DNA of 64,000 nt, from the NCBI RefSeq assembly GCF_026210795.1, contig NC_089435.1:1674001-1738000 (forward strand), in the 5' to 3' direction. How positions within the stretch are numbered: position 1 is the stretch's first letter; the number at the start of each line of letters is the position of its first letter. The notes beneath the pieces were generated by a model. That model saw only the letters and a list, made by a program, of their open reading frames with translations, was not told the origin of the DNA and did no database searches. This document shows, piece after piece, positions 32,220 through 43,139 of the stretch. This DNA comes from Rhizophagus irregularis. Lineage: Eukaryota; Glomeromycota; Glomeromycetes; Glomerales; Glomeraceae. Position numbers and translations under genes: made by a program.

Positions 32220-34040
32220 GTTGACTGTGCCTCATCTTCCCCAGTAACACCATCAAAAAAAGCTCGGGCATGTGATTTTTGGGCATGTGATTTTGTTACA
32301 TACGGCGCAGTTTGTGGCAATATTTATCGCGTATTTAAGCTATTATTTAAGCTTTCCTTTCTTTTCGCGTCTACATTACCAATACCAAAGAATACAAATT
32401 TTTTTTTTAAAAAAAAAAATTATAAATTTAATAATTATACAAATAAAACAATTACGGATCTACAATACGATACATAAAGTTCTTGAGCGAACGAGTTCTA
32501 TAATATTATACAAATCAAACCAATCAGATTTCGGGGTCGAATGTGTTTTTTTAGAAATACAATAGTTTGTTCAACTTCTATAATCAAAAAAGTATCCCTT
32601 TTTTTCATTCGAAGTAAAAATATGATATACAGTATATAGGGTGATTTTATAGAGGCGTGACTGTATTGGTTCAAATATTACAAATAATATAAAAATTTAT
32701 TATTATTGGATGTAATTTTGATAAATTTAATCATGCATAAATCAAGTGATTAAAGAAAAATTTTTTTTAATTTTTTTTTTTCTTTTATGACAAAATGAAA
32801 AGGGTTTCAAGTTGAATGAATGTAATATTCATTTTTACTAATGCAATGGCATATTATTTTCATCTTATTATATACAAAATATATACGATATGTACGAAAC
32901 TTAAAAAATTTCTTGTGGAATGTAAAAGACCATTTAATCCAATTTCGTCAATATTTTTTTCAATATTTTATTTACATTTTTTATAAATATTTTTTCTTGT
33001 TTGTTAAATTAGAAAAAATTAATTTTTATTTTTTTATTATTATTTTTTTCTTTATAGAAAAAAAAAATGTATGTAAATGAAAAGTATACACTTTTGTTTT
33101 ATTATTTAATACTTTAAGTTTCACTAAAGAAGGGAATTTGATGTATAGAAGAATGAAAAAAGATAAAATTATAAAGATAATTCCGTTTTTTCTTATCTTT
33201 TTCTTATCTTTTTTAATAAAAAAAAAAAACTTGAATGTTTAGATAATATGAGTTATTTATCCAAAAAGGGTTATAAATTAATTGTAAAAGGAAAAATTAC
33301 TTGTTAATTTCAAAGGGAAGTGGAAAAACCTCAATTCCAAAATTTCATAACTAAGTTTTATAAAATTTTATCATATAAATATTTTTATTATTGAATTAAG
33401 TCGAATTAGATAATATTAAATATCATATATATTATAAAATGTAATGCATCATTCGTCTGAATACGTGTCACATAAACTCACATATATTTGTTGAAAAAAA
33501 ATAAATAAACATAGTAAATCAATGATAATTATTGTACAATATAAACCCAAAATTAATTTATAAATATAATTTAAAATGATTTAAATGATTAATTTAATAT
33601 CGGGTTCATCATTATAAATTATGTATTGTAGATGATGATTATAATAAAAAATTTTAAGATGAGATAACGCTTGTGTAATCAATAATTTTATGGGATGGGA
33701 AAGATTTTGTACTAGAATATCTCTTATTATAATTTCTGAAATAAGAAAGAATTATTTTTTATTTAAATAATAATGGATATTACAAAATTATTAAAGATAA
33801 CGTCTTTCTTATCTTTAAATCGTGTTACCATACCTTTGAATAAAATCATTTTTATAATATTTTAATCTTGAAAGAATTCGGATAATAAAAAAAACATTGT
33901 AGGTTACACATGACATTTTTTTTTTTTTACAAACAATATTAGTAGTTATGATGTAATAATTAAAAATAAAATAACGTTTTCTTGTAAAAAAATTCCAAAC
34001 AGTTAATCCTTTACTTTTTTTTTAAAAAAAAAAATTTATT
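32220..34040. other. AT-rich gap, no gene seen
   Basis: Open frames at 32217-32565 and 32841-33080 are Phe/Lys/Tyr-rich without domain features. Long T/A runs at 32395-32420 and 34010-34035. Confidence 0.5.
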
Positions 34041-34045
34041 AAATT

Positions 34046-35531
34046 ATGAATGATAATAAATTTTTTACCGAAATTATCTCAAAATTTACTTGATATTTTA
34101 AATGATGAAGAATATTATGATGTTACTATTGAAGTTGGTAACGGCCCTCATATAAAGATATTTCGTGCTCATATGGTTATCTTACATTATCGTTCCACTT
34201 ATTTACGAAGAATTTTGTCTACCAATAAAAATAAAAATGATGGAACTTTGGTTCATATAAAATTATCAAATATTTTACCTGAAATTTTTCAAATAATTTT
34301 GAGGTAAGAGAATTTGAATTTAAATTACAAAATTTAAATCACAAAATGATTATATAATAATGTAATACTTTTTTATTTCAGATATATTTATGGTGGTAGA
34401 ATTTCTTTGGAGGAATATGATACTTCTGATATAATTAACGTCTTGCTTGCTGCGAGTGAACTTGGTCTCCAAGAACTAATCACTTATGCACAATCCTTTT
34501 TAATTAAAACTAAGGCAGATTGGATGGAATCAAATTTTAATTTGATATATCAAACGAGCTTTGAGAATGATTCTTTCTTGGAACTACAAAGATTTTGTAT
34601 TGATTTATCGTCTAAAGAGCCAGATAAAATATTCAATTCACCAAATTTTTCCTCAATTCCAGAAAATCTTTTAGTTTCACTTATTCAAAGTGATAATCTT
34701 CAAATGAGCGAAATTCAAGTATGGGAATATGTGCTTAAATGGGGACTTGTCCAAAGTCCAGAACTCCCTTCTGATACTACAAATTTCTCAAAAGAAGTTT
34801 TCAAAACTTTAAAGAATAATGTGCGTCAATGTATTCCATTTATCAGATTTCATAATTTATCTTCTGAAGAATTTTCGGATAAAGTATTACCTTACAGGAA
34901 GATTTTACCAAAGGATTTATTATATATATGAAGACTTATTAAAATATTTTATGAATCCTAATAAAAAATCAAAACCTCGTATGACTGCTAATGAAATTTA
35001 TATTAATTCCAAAATTATTACAATTCAACATGCTGAATTAATCTCAAAATGGATCGATAGATTAGAAATTACAGATGAGATAAAAAATGTGTACAAATTC
35101 CAATTGTTACTTCGTGGATCTCGTGATGGATTTACAACTAAAAAATTTCATGAAATCTGTGATAATCAAACTAGTACTGTAGCAATTATTAAAGTGAAAT
35201 ATAGTAATGAAATTCTTGGAGGATATAATCCAATTGCATGGGATTCTGATGAATTTGATGATGAACTTGATGAAGGAATTTATGGTACTACTAAAGATAG
35301 CTTTATATTCTCTTTTGAGAATAGTGTCGATATTAAAGTTATATTTTAAGTCGTGTAAAAACTGAAAAATATGCCACGTATAACTATAGTGGTTTTGGTC
35401 CATCATAACGAGGATCTTAATTTGCATGGAGACACCGGTTGTTGTAATGGTGTTGATTATGAAAAGCAGATCAGAGAATCTGCTGATATATTTTATATAG
35501 AAGAATATGAAGTATTTCAACTTATAAACTA
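34046..35531 (+). pseudogene. BTB/POZ-BACK-TLDc protein, frame broken
   Basis: The order of domains is BTB (DEEYYDVTIEVG, FRAHMVILHYRSTYLRRIL), then an intron at 34304-34381 (GTAAGA...TTCAG) that splits an Arg codon, YIYGGRISLEEYDTSDIINV, a BACK-like helical stretch, and TLDc (IITIQHAELISKWIDRL, LLLRGSRDGFTTKKFHEICD, IYGTTKDSFIFSF, NEDLNLHGDTGC, ending about 35531). Four frame changes are visible: at the very start (MNDNKFFTE... versus LSQNLLDIL), at the TA run near 34925, near 35345, and near 35390. TLDc proteins are linked to oxidative-stress responses and V-ATPase in other eukaryotes. BTB-TLDc genes form a very large family in Rhizophagus. Homopolymer or dinucleotide sequencing errors could explain some breaks, but not all four comfortably. 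Confidence 0.7.
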
Positions 35532-36189
35532 ACAATGGTTGAATTTGTAAAAAATTACAATACATTTGATTCTAAACATGCTAGAATTTGGTATGATGTT
35601 ATTTTAATATCTTGAATAAATTTAAAGAACTCTACTTTTGCTTGTTTAATTCAAAATATTTTGAACACAAAATAAGTAGATTTTTATTACATAATCCATA
35701 AATAAAGGAAAAAATATCTTTTTTAAATCATTTTAAGTTACCTCAAAATAAAATGAATTTGCTGAAAAACTTATTCACATCCACATAATATGATTTCATT
35801 GATAGAGATTAAATCAAAAGATGTCTTTAATATCATTTTAAACGGGTTTCTTTAAATTGAAATTGAAATTGAAATATAAGAAAAAAAAAAAGAATTGGTA
35901 TTCATCGTATTCATCGGAAAATTCATAAACGATTACAATTATTTTATAATTAAATTTTTTCTTATTTTAAAATAATTAAAAAATAAAATAGAAATATTAA
36001 ATGAAAATTTTATCAAATTAAATATCGATTTATTCATATAATCTTTTCAAATTTTGAATATCAAGATGATTTATTTAATACTCTACTTGTAAATTCTTAT
36101 TGGGCTTTGGTATTATTGAAAACTTTCTTTTTTCTTTTTCTTGTAATAGAGTTCTCTTAGTATTCTCTCTCATTATAATTATTTTTTTA

Positions 36190-37040
36190 TGATAGGTTAT
36201 AGTCGACGAATTATGGAAGAAACCTACATGGAGATCACCTAATGTCTTTCATTAATTTGTAAATTCATCTACAACTTCTTTTAATTATGATAACTTTGTA
36301 CAACAAATAACATTTACATCATATCCTGAATTTTCTGAAAAATGTAAAATATAAAATATCTTACTTTTATATAGAAATGTTTTTTGAAAAATTGTCCTGG
36401 TTTAATTTATTTTGCAATTTTTAGTCATAAATATTCCTCATTAGGTATTGTATTAAGAATTTAAGATCAATTAGAGATGAAAATGTTCAAGACCCAACAT
36501 CTAGATTTACAGTATCGGAAATCTGAATGGAAACATGATATTTTAAAAGTTATTGGAAGTGGATGTCATTTACTTACAACCTTGATCATTTCTAGTTTAG
36601 TAACAAATACTTTGGCTGGTGAATTCTTTTCCTAATTTAAAAGGTTTACAATTACTGGTGCGAGTTTTACTATTTTAATATCAGGTTTCCCAAAATTAAA
36701 ATTTTATCCTTAGAATTTCCTTATATTAGGTAAGAAATAATATATTATATACATATACATATACATATATATATATATATATAATTATACTGTATATTAA
36801 TATAATAATGGAATCATCATTAATTAAAAATTTCATTCATATTTTATGTTTGAGACAGCTTTAGCTGTAGCAATGGATTTTCCTCCTTTAGAATCTTTTA
36901 ATTTAAGAATTAAATCATATAAAGGTTTTGATCATTTTGTTAGATTATGGGTACAAGGACAATCTTATCTTCAACATATTGAATTTGATACATCTCGTGG
37001 ATTATCAGATGATCCTTTTTTACCTATAGCACAATATTGA
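36190..37040 (+). pseudogene. F-box/leucine-rich-repeat remnant
   Basis: Plus-strand fragments in different frames follow the order expected of fungal F-box/LRR proteins: VDELWKKPTWRSPNVFH near 36200, SFNYDNFVQQITFTSYPEFS near 36280, KHDILKVIGSGCHLLTTLII near 36540, SGFPKLKFLSLEFPYI near 36680, and an open 64-codon piece 36846-37040 (FPPLESFNLRIKSYKGFDHF). The Leu spacing and 'LW..P' start support the assignment. A separate AT microsatellite lies at 36750-36790. Many interruptions; not functional as it stands. Confidence 0.45.
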
Positions 37041-37365
37041 AATCTGTGGAATTAAGGTCTAGTACGAATTTAACTGATTCTTCCATAATGCAAAATATAG
37101 AAATATTATTATTATTTTGTCACATTTAGATTACCTGTATAAATTAATTTGAATTGTGTAATATTGAAAGTGTGATATTCTTGCATTCGATCTATTTCGT
37201 ATTTAACATAATTAAGGATTCCTGACTACACTAATACTACACTAATACATTTCCGGTTAATTAAAATTTTAACTGGATTTTTTTTTCATCCGGATAGATT
37301 AATACTAACAAAAAAAAAGTATAATTTTTCTTATTAATTGCATTTTTTTTGTGTTCATTTCCGCT

Positions 37366-37616
37366 CTCTTAGTTACCGCGACTGCAATTTCAATATGTGT
37401 TGCATTTGCAATGACAATAAACAAATCACAGAGTCAGACATTAGTAAGCAAAATGGGCCTTTATTTACCATAACCAGTTTTCCATATGGCCAGCTATATG
37501 TTCCTTTATCAAGAGTTATATCATATCAGTATATTAAAATTCTTATATTGCATAATGAACAAGAAAACTATCAAACTGAAAACATTGTATATAATAAAAT
37601 ATTTCAAAATATTTAA
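37366..37616 (+). pseudogene. C-terminal fragment of a Pif1-type helicase
   Basis: Two overlapping frames give the end of a superfamily 1B helicase. One reads VAFAMTINKSQSQTLVSKMG (helicase motif V-like AFAMTINKSQGQT). The other reads FPYGQLYVPLSRV then YIKILIL and TENIVYNKIFQNI, the motif VI region HGQLYVALSRV and the usual tail. The frame changes between them, so it is a fossil. The fragment could come from a Helitron Rep/helicase protein or from a host Pif1 gene. No Helitron end (TC...CTRR hairpin) was recognised nearby. Confidence 0.6.
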
Positions 37617-38022
37617 ATAACATATTTTAAATACAATAATTAGATTATTTAATATTGTTGATATAATCTATATCATTCTAATTTAGTTATAGAATAAAAT
37701 CCGATTTACAAAATATCGAGATTTTACTAATAAACTCCGATATATCAAGATTCAAGACTGTTTTAATATAGATGATTTAGTTCCAGAAGAATAATCCGAA
37801 ATAGTGCCAAGATTTATCAAGGATCTGATTTATCAAGATTGCCTGTGTAATACCAATCGTAATTACAAAAGGAAATTTATTGGTTTGCTAGATAGAAATT
37901 TACATATCAGATAACAAACAAAATAAAATAACGCTTATACACTTAATACATTTAATAATGTTATACTAATGTTTATACGGTAATATCAAGAAATCTATAC
38001 TATCTAAACTTTATTGTCGGCT

Positions 38023-39090
38023 TTATATATTATTGACTTTATTATTGTCTTCTACCAATAAATTCAAAAAACCAGTATCAAGATAATTTACTTTAAGTAT
38101 ATTTTCAATATTTTGAACGCATCCTTCCAATGTACCATTTTTGGTCCTTCCACTAATGAATAGAATTGGTTCGTATTTATTTTTTTAAGTTTTCTTACAA
38201 GTTTTCTTCGAAATTCCGTACACAAATAATTAAACACATATGTTTGTAAAAATCCCCTATCAAAAGTAATAAAATATTATGAATAATATCAGATATAATT
38301 ACGAATTGTATAAAATCATTATTTAACTTACCATGGCACTAACTTAGTTGCTCCAAATAAAAATACGAAGACTCCTGACAAAAAGCTAAAGAATCCACTG
38401 ATGCTTGATAAAATTGAGGCAACTAAAGAGAAAAATAGGAAATAAAGATTTTAATTTTTATTTTCCTGAAATTAAAAAAATCAAGATAATTACGATCATA
38501 ATAAAATTCCTCTTGATAAAAAAATATCCTTTGATACTGGTCTTAATATAGGCATTGTTGTATTTGGGGTTGATAAATTTGTTAATATATGATCAGTATG
38601 TGCATTAAAGTCAACGAATTCTTCTTCCAATCCTCCCACAAGACCGTAAACATACTTGCTAAATATACGTTTGTTGATTATAGGTGAATAATATACGATT
38701 GCAGCTTGCTCATTCACAATAAATAAAGGAATAATAGAAATCAAATTAAAGCCAGAAGATGGATAAACTTTGTCTATTTTAAATCCATCTAAATAGGCTT
38801 CAGTGATATTGGGAGTTATTACTGTTCTATTCTCCATCAGATAATCGAAAGTATAGTAAACTTTCACCTCCATTTTTACAAATATGAGGGACATAACTAC
38901 TATTTATTATAGGCCCAGTTGTTTCGCATTGCTTTGGTTCAGGGTTAGTGTAGTTAAGATTTGAATTAAAATCAACATAATCAACGGACAAAATATTAGA
39001 AGAGTAATTACAATTTATAGGAATTATACTACAAATTCTGATAGCAATATTGCCATAATTTATATGTTTTATACTGGAAATTAAGTTGGT
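38023..39090 (-). pseudogene. decayed single-pass membrane protein
   Basis: Three minus-strand exons are visible: an ectodomain-like exon from about 39090 to 38496 (SIIPINCNYSS, PEPKQCETTGPIINSSY, then YYTFDYLMENRTVITPNITE, AYLDGFKIDKVYPSSG), 38422-38332 and 38256-38023. Exon two encodes a hydrophobic helix (ILSSISGFFSFLSGVFVFLF) and exon three a basic cytoplasmic tail. Splice sites GTAATT/TTTAG and GTAAGT/GATAG fit. The frame shifts at several homopolymer runs, so it is either decayed or affected by sequencing errors. The pattern, with NxT/S sites and Cys outside and a short tail inside, matches an unnamed family of surface proteins. Function unknown. Confidence 0.45.
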
Positions 39091-39273
39091 TTAGTAGTCG
39101 AAATAGAAAATTTTGAAAACTGATTAAGTATAAATAAGAATTGCAATTACAGTGAGAGAGAGCATAATCTCTTTAAAAAAATAAAAGAAAAAGGTTCAGT
39201 TGATGGTTTAGCTTCTGGAAATATCATTTTGAATAATTTCAAATTTAAAAAATAAACTGTCTAGTATAATGTA

Positions 39274-41086
39274 TTATCCGGTATCCCGTGATTTTTTCCA
39301 GTTTTTTTATAATTGTCGATCACTATGATAAATCATGTATTAAGCAATAAAATCTTTATATTGTATATTAGGCGTTATTTATATACTACAATATACATCA
39401 ATTGTTATAAATTGAACAATTATTATAGTAATATTTATTTATAATAATTTTTTTTCTTTTTTTCTTTTTATTATTATTAATATCTATATTTTTGTTAGTA
39501 GAAGTTTCCTGTAATGGCCGCTTGTTCTTATTTTCCAATAATTCCGAAGCCTTGCTAAATCCAGATAATACAATTTCTCCATGTTGCATATTGTCATCAC
39601 ATTGCACTTCATTATCATACTGTATTTCAGTTTTTGAGTTGATATCTGACGTATCTTCAGTTAACCTTTGCATAACCGAACCTAGAATCTTCCTTTTCTT
39701 TTCTTTTGTTACTTTAAGGTAATTACGCACTCCTGCAGATGAATTATGACCTGAAATTGCCATTGCTTCAACTTCTTCATTTCCGGCATCAAATATTGAT
39801 TGTATTGCCGTATCTCTTCCTGAATGGTTAGAAATATTTCTTCCGGAAATGTCAATACCGCACGCAATACAGATTTCACGAAACATCCCTCTAATCCGTT
39901 TTTCACCAAGTGCCCAATCATAATACCATTTACCTTTAGAAATTGCTAGTAAATAATATTAAAATTATAGATTTAATGTAATACAATAAAATAAATTAAT
40001 TTACCTGCTGTATTTGTTGAAATTCCTAAGTAAAATTCTTTGGTTATACAATCTGAGGGTCTCATTGAAATATATTTGCGAATATCTGCATTGGGTTCAG
40101 CTTTACCTTTAACATCTGATGGAAATGGAATTTCAAATGTATATTGGTTACTTTCCAACCCTCCTTGATCATTTTTTTGATGAAATTTCTTAAAAATAAA
40201 TCCATTATCTGTATCTTCAAATTGATTAATTAGTAAATTATAATGTTCACCACCTCGTGGACATCCTAATAAACATATCCATAAAAATACTCTTCTAAGT
40301 AATCCTTCAGGATTATTAAAAGACACAGCATCATGATCTAAAATAATTTTTAATTCGTCATTTGTCAAGCCTTCATGTGGCTTTGCCGCGCCTATTCCTA
40401 ACTTTTTCATCTCTTTTAATGTGCCATCAAGAGTAGCATGTAACTTTGGAAAATGATTTTTATCTAAAAGGTTATAGTTCCATTGTGGAATGGTGTCTTT
40501 AAGATGGCGGCTTATTGAAGCAACTGCATTTTTAAGTGAAGCTCTTGAATATCGCTCTCCAGATTTTGTTCTTATACCGTAAATAAACTCGCACATTTCT
40601 TTTTCAATTTGTTGATTAGAGGAAAGTGATTCTAATGTATATTTATAGCCTACATCTTCATGATTTCGCCAAGAATTTAAAATATTAATCCATTTTTTTG
40701 TACATTTAACTGTATTTTGTGGTACATGACTTTCTTGAACCTTTAAAAGTTCCTTAGCTGTAGGTTTAAAATAAGACTAAAAATTTATTAGTTTTTAAAA
40801 TATAATGATTTTAATAACAATCTGTATTTATAAAATACTTACTTCTTTTATATTCTCCATTATTTTACATTGAAATAATGTGCATAAAGAAATTATTGAA
40901 AGAGGTTAAAGAGGTTTATGTAAAAAAATATTAAAGGAGGTTATATGTAAAGAAATTATAAAAGAGGTTCGTGTAAAAAAAAAATTAAAAGAGGTTACAC
41001 GTAAAAGAGATTATGTGAAGAGAAAAAAAGCTTAAAAAAGCTTAAATAAATGATTTGTAATCACATAATCACAGGATACCGGATAA
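39274..41086. mobile_element. tyrosine-recombinase (Crypton-type) element with inverted ends
   Basis: The ends are TTATCCGGTATCCCGTGATT at 39274-39293 and its inverse with one mismatch at 41067-41086. They enclose a single recombinase gene (39398-40860). Inside the right end, 40905-41025, are about five copies of a unit like AAAGAGGTTATATGTAAAG. No target duplication is visible at the boundaries, as expected for a recombinase-mediated insertion. Known Cryptons generally lack long inverted ends, so this architecture is unusual. The open gene and near-identical ends suggest a young, possibly active copy. Confidence 0.65.
39398..40860 (-). CDS. Crypton-type tyrosine recombinase, three exons
   Basis: Exons 40860-40843 (MENIKE), 40776-40005 and 39945-39398 join in phase (0, then 1) through GTAAGT/TTTAG and GTAAAT/ACTAG, giving 445 aa. 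The N-terminal part (TKKWINILNSWR, YSRASLKNAVASISRHL) resembles the core-binding region. The catalytic domain shows all expected residues: Arg in CPRGGEHYNLL, Lys in SKGKWYYDWALGEKRIRG, HSGR, His in AISGHNSS and the nucleophile Tyr in GVRNYLKV. The RGGEHYNL and NHSGR/SGH context is that of the DUF3504/Crypton family (related to the domesticated ZMYM/QRICH1 group in animals). The protein cuts and rejoins DNA through a Tyr-DNA bond. Lys-rich C-terminus. The gene appears intact. Confidence 0.8.
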
Positions 41087-41089
41087 ATC

Positions 41090-41251
41090 ACTTATTCGGC
41101 ACTTCGAACCGAATAACTAACGCCACCTAAAGGTAGCTTATTATATTGGGAATCAAATTTGATCAGTTGATCGCGGAGCCCGGATCAACCAATCAAATTT
41201 GATTTACCCAATATAACAGTTATTCGGCACTTCGTGCCGAATAACTATTAA
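41090..41251. mobile_element. foldback element of nested palindromes
   Basis: Three inverted repeats lie in a row: TTATTCGGCACTTCG-AA-CCGAATAA; a long palindrome whose arms are TTATATTGGG...ATCAAATTTGAT...TTGATC and the complementary GATCAA...ATCAAATTTGAT...CCCAATATAA; and GTTATTCGGCACTTCGTGCC-type hairpin GAATAAC. It starts four bases beyond the recombinase element's right end and ends just before the kinase gene's last exon. It is non-coding. It may be an independent foldback MITE or part of a larger composite with the recombinase element. Confidence 0.6.
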
Positions 41252-41262
41252 TTATTGATCAG

Positions 41263-43068
41263 TCATTCGCATTCTTGATCAACGATCACCTGGCTCTGAT
41301 ATAGGTGTAATTCCTATATTGGTCAAAATATTTAAATAAGATTAAAATAAAGTCAATATACTTACGAATCTTGGTTTTCCATTCTTCGGAAGTCCACCCA
41401 CAATACAAACTAAATACAATCCGCTATTGAAATAAGTATAACAAATTTTACATTATTCATTTTTAATTTATGTATTAGAAATGGGTTTATATACTTATTA
41501 TTTGATAATTTATAAAAAAAAAAGATTTATTTAAATTACAAACTAAGAAATTTGTAAAATATTTACTACTCTAGTCCTAGTGTTTAAATAATTCTAAGAA
41601 GAGAATACTTATATTTAATATTTGATAAAATATAAAAAAAAGGAATTATTTAAATTACAAACTAAGAATCTTTAAAATATTTTACTACTCTAGCCTTAGT
41701 GTTTAAATAAATCTAAAAAGAGTAAAGTGAAGAACAATTTTTTGTTAAATGCATGATATCAAATATTACAAAAAAAAAAGCTATATCTTTTTAAAACACA
41801 AATAATTAGTTAATTTTCATTTGTTTTAATATCTAAATATTAAATAAATAAATTAATTAATTTGTAAATTAATTTATTTTATATTATACCAGCTAAATTA
41901 TATACAATTTACATACCTAATTTCAGCATACATTCATTCAAGTCTTCGCTTACTAGCATTTCACTCACTTGTACAGTAGTTTGTGAATTTTTACTTTCAA
42001 GAATTTCATTCAATTGTTTACTAGTAAAATTAAGTAAGCGACTTGTATAGCAAGCCTGTGAGTGAGATTCAGTAGCAAGATTGTTATGCCCAATTGGTGC
42101 ATTTATAAATTCCATAATATTGCATTTTAATTCTTCATTAATATCTTCAATTTTTTTACCACGAGGAAGAGAAGTCCATTCAAGAATAATTTCTAAAACT
42201 TCCTTAGAAGATGGTCTTTTTAATGGATCTTCATCCCAACATTTTTTCATCAAATCAACATAGCATTGTGGAGTATTTTCAATAATTTCAGGACGTTCAC
42301 CTTCACAAATACTTAAACTAAGTTGAATATCATGTGCTCTATTATTAAATGGTGGTATTCCAGATGTAAATTCCCACATAATCATAGAAAAACTATATAT
42401 ATCACTAGCTGGAGTATAAGGTTTGCCTCTTAATACTTCAGGTGCCATAAATGGTACAACACCATAAATATTATGTTCTTCCAATAATGATTTTACAGGT
42501 TGACATAATCCTAAATCACTAATAAAAATTTTACTCTCATCATGATTTAAAATATTGCCATCATGAAAATCATGATGGATAAGATTTTGATTATGTATAT
42601 TTTTAAGTCCAGAAATAATTTCATACAACATGCATAATTTTTGATCCCAACCACTTTCAACTATTCTTGTTAAGTTTCCTCTTAAATTACCTTTGTTTGC
42701 ATAATCCATTACCGCCATATATTTCAAAGTATCTGGATTTTTTGTAAATCCATAAAAATAAATAATTTCATATGAATCTAAACAACTTTCATGATATTTC
42801 CACTATAAAAAATAATAATATATTAATATAAGTACATTATAATTTAAATTAAAAAAATAGTAATATACTATCATACTTCATTTAAAAATTCATTTAAATT
42901 TTCATTTAAATTATCATGACATTTAAGAATTACTTCTCTATCTTTATTATTATACGACCAAATGGCTTTGTATATAGTACCAAATCCTCCTTTATTAAGA
43001 TATTCAACATTTTTAAAATTATTATAAGGAATCCGTATTAACTTTTTTTCAAAAATAAATTCATCCAT
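41263..43068 (-). CDS. TKL-like protein kinase, four exons
   Basis: Exons 43068-42877, 42802-41917, 41409-41366 and 41313-41263 join in frame (phases 0, 1, 0), giving 390 aa. Introns use GTATGA/TATAG, GTATGT/TTTAG and GTAAGT/TATAG. The kinase domain is complete: Gly loop NKGGFGTIYKA, Lys in EVILKCHDN, catalytic loop LIHHDFHDGNIL, a DFG-position SDLGL, APEVLRG, DIYSFSMIMWEF and KRPSSKEVLEI. The style is that of the very large Glomeromycotina TKL/Sel1-type kinase family. HHDFHDGN keeps the catalytic Asp and Asn, and SDLG keeps the metal-binding Asp, so activity is plausible. The frame stays open upstream of the ATG to an acceptor (ACTGTAG) at about 43094, so the real start may lie further upstream, beyond or within the intron array. 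If exons 3-4 are not used, the protein stops at 41909. Confidence 0.75.
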
Positions 43069-43139
43069 GATTTTGTTTTCACTTTGTCCAAATCTACAGT
43101 ATAAATTTAAATAATTAAAATTATATAAAAGTTTATAAT

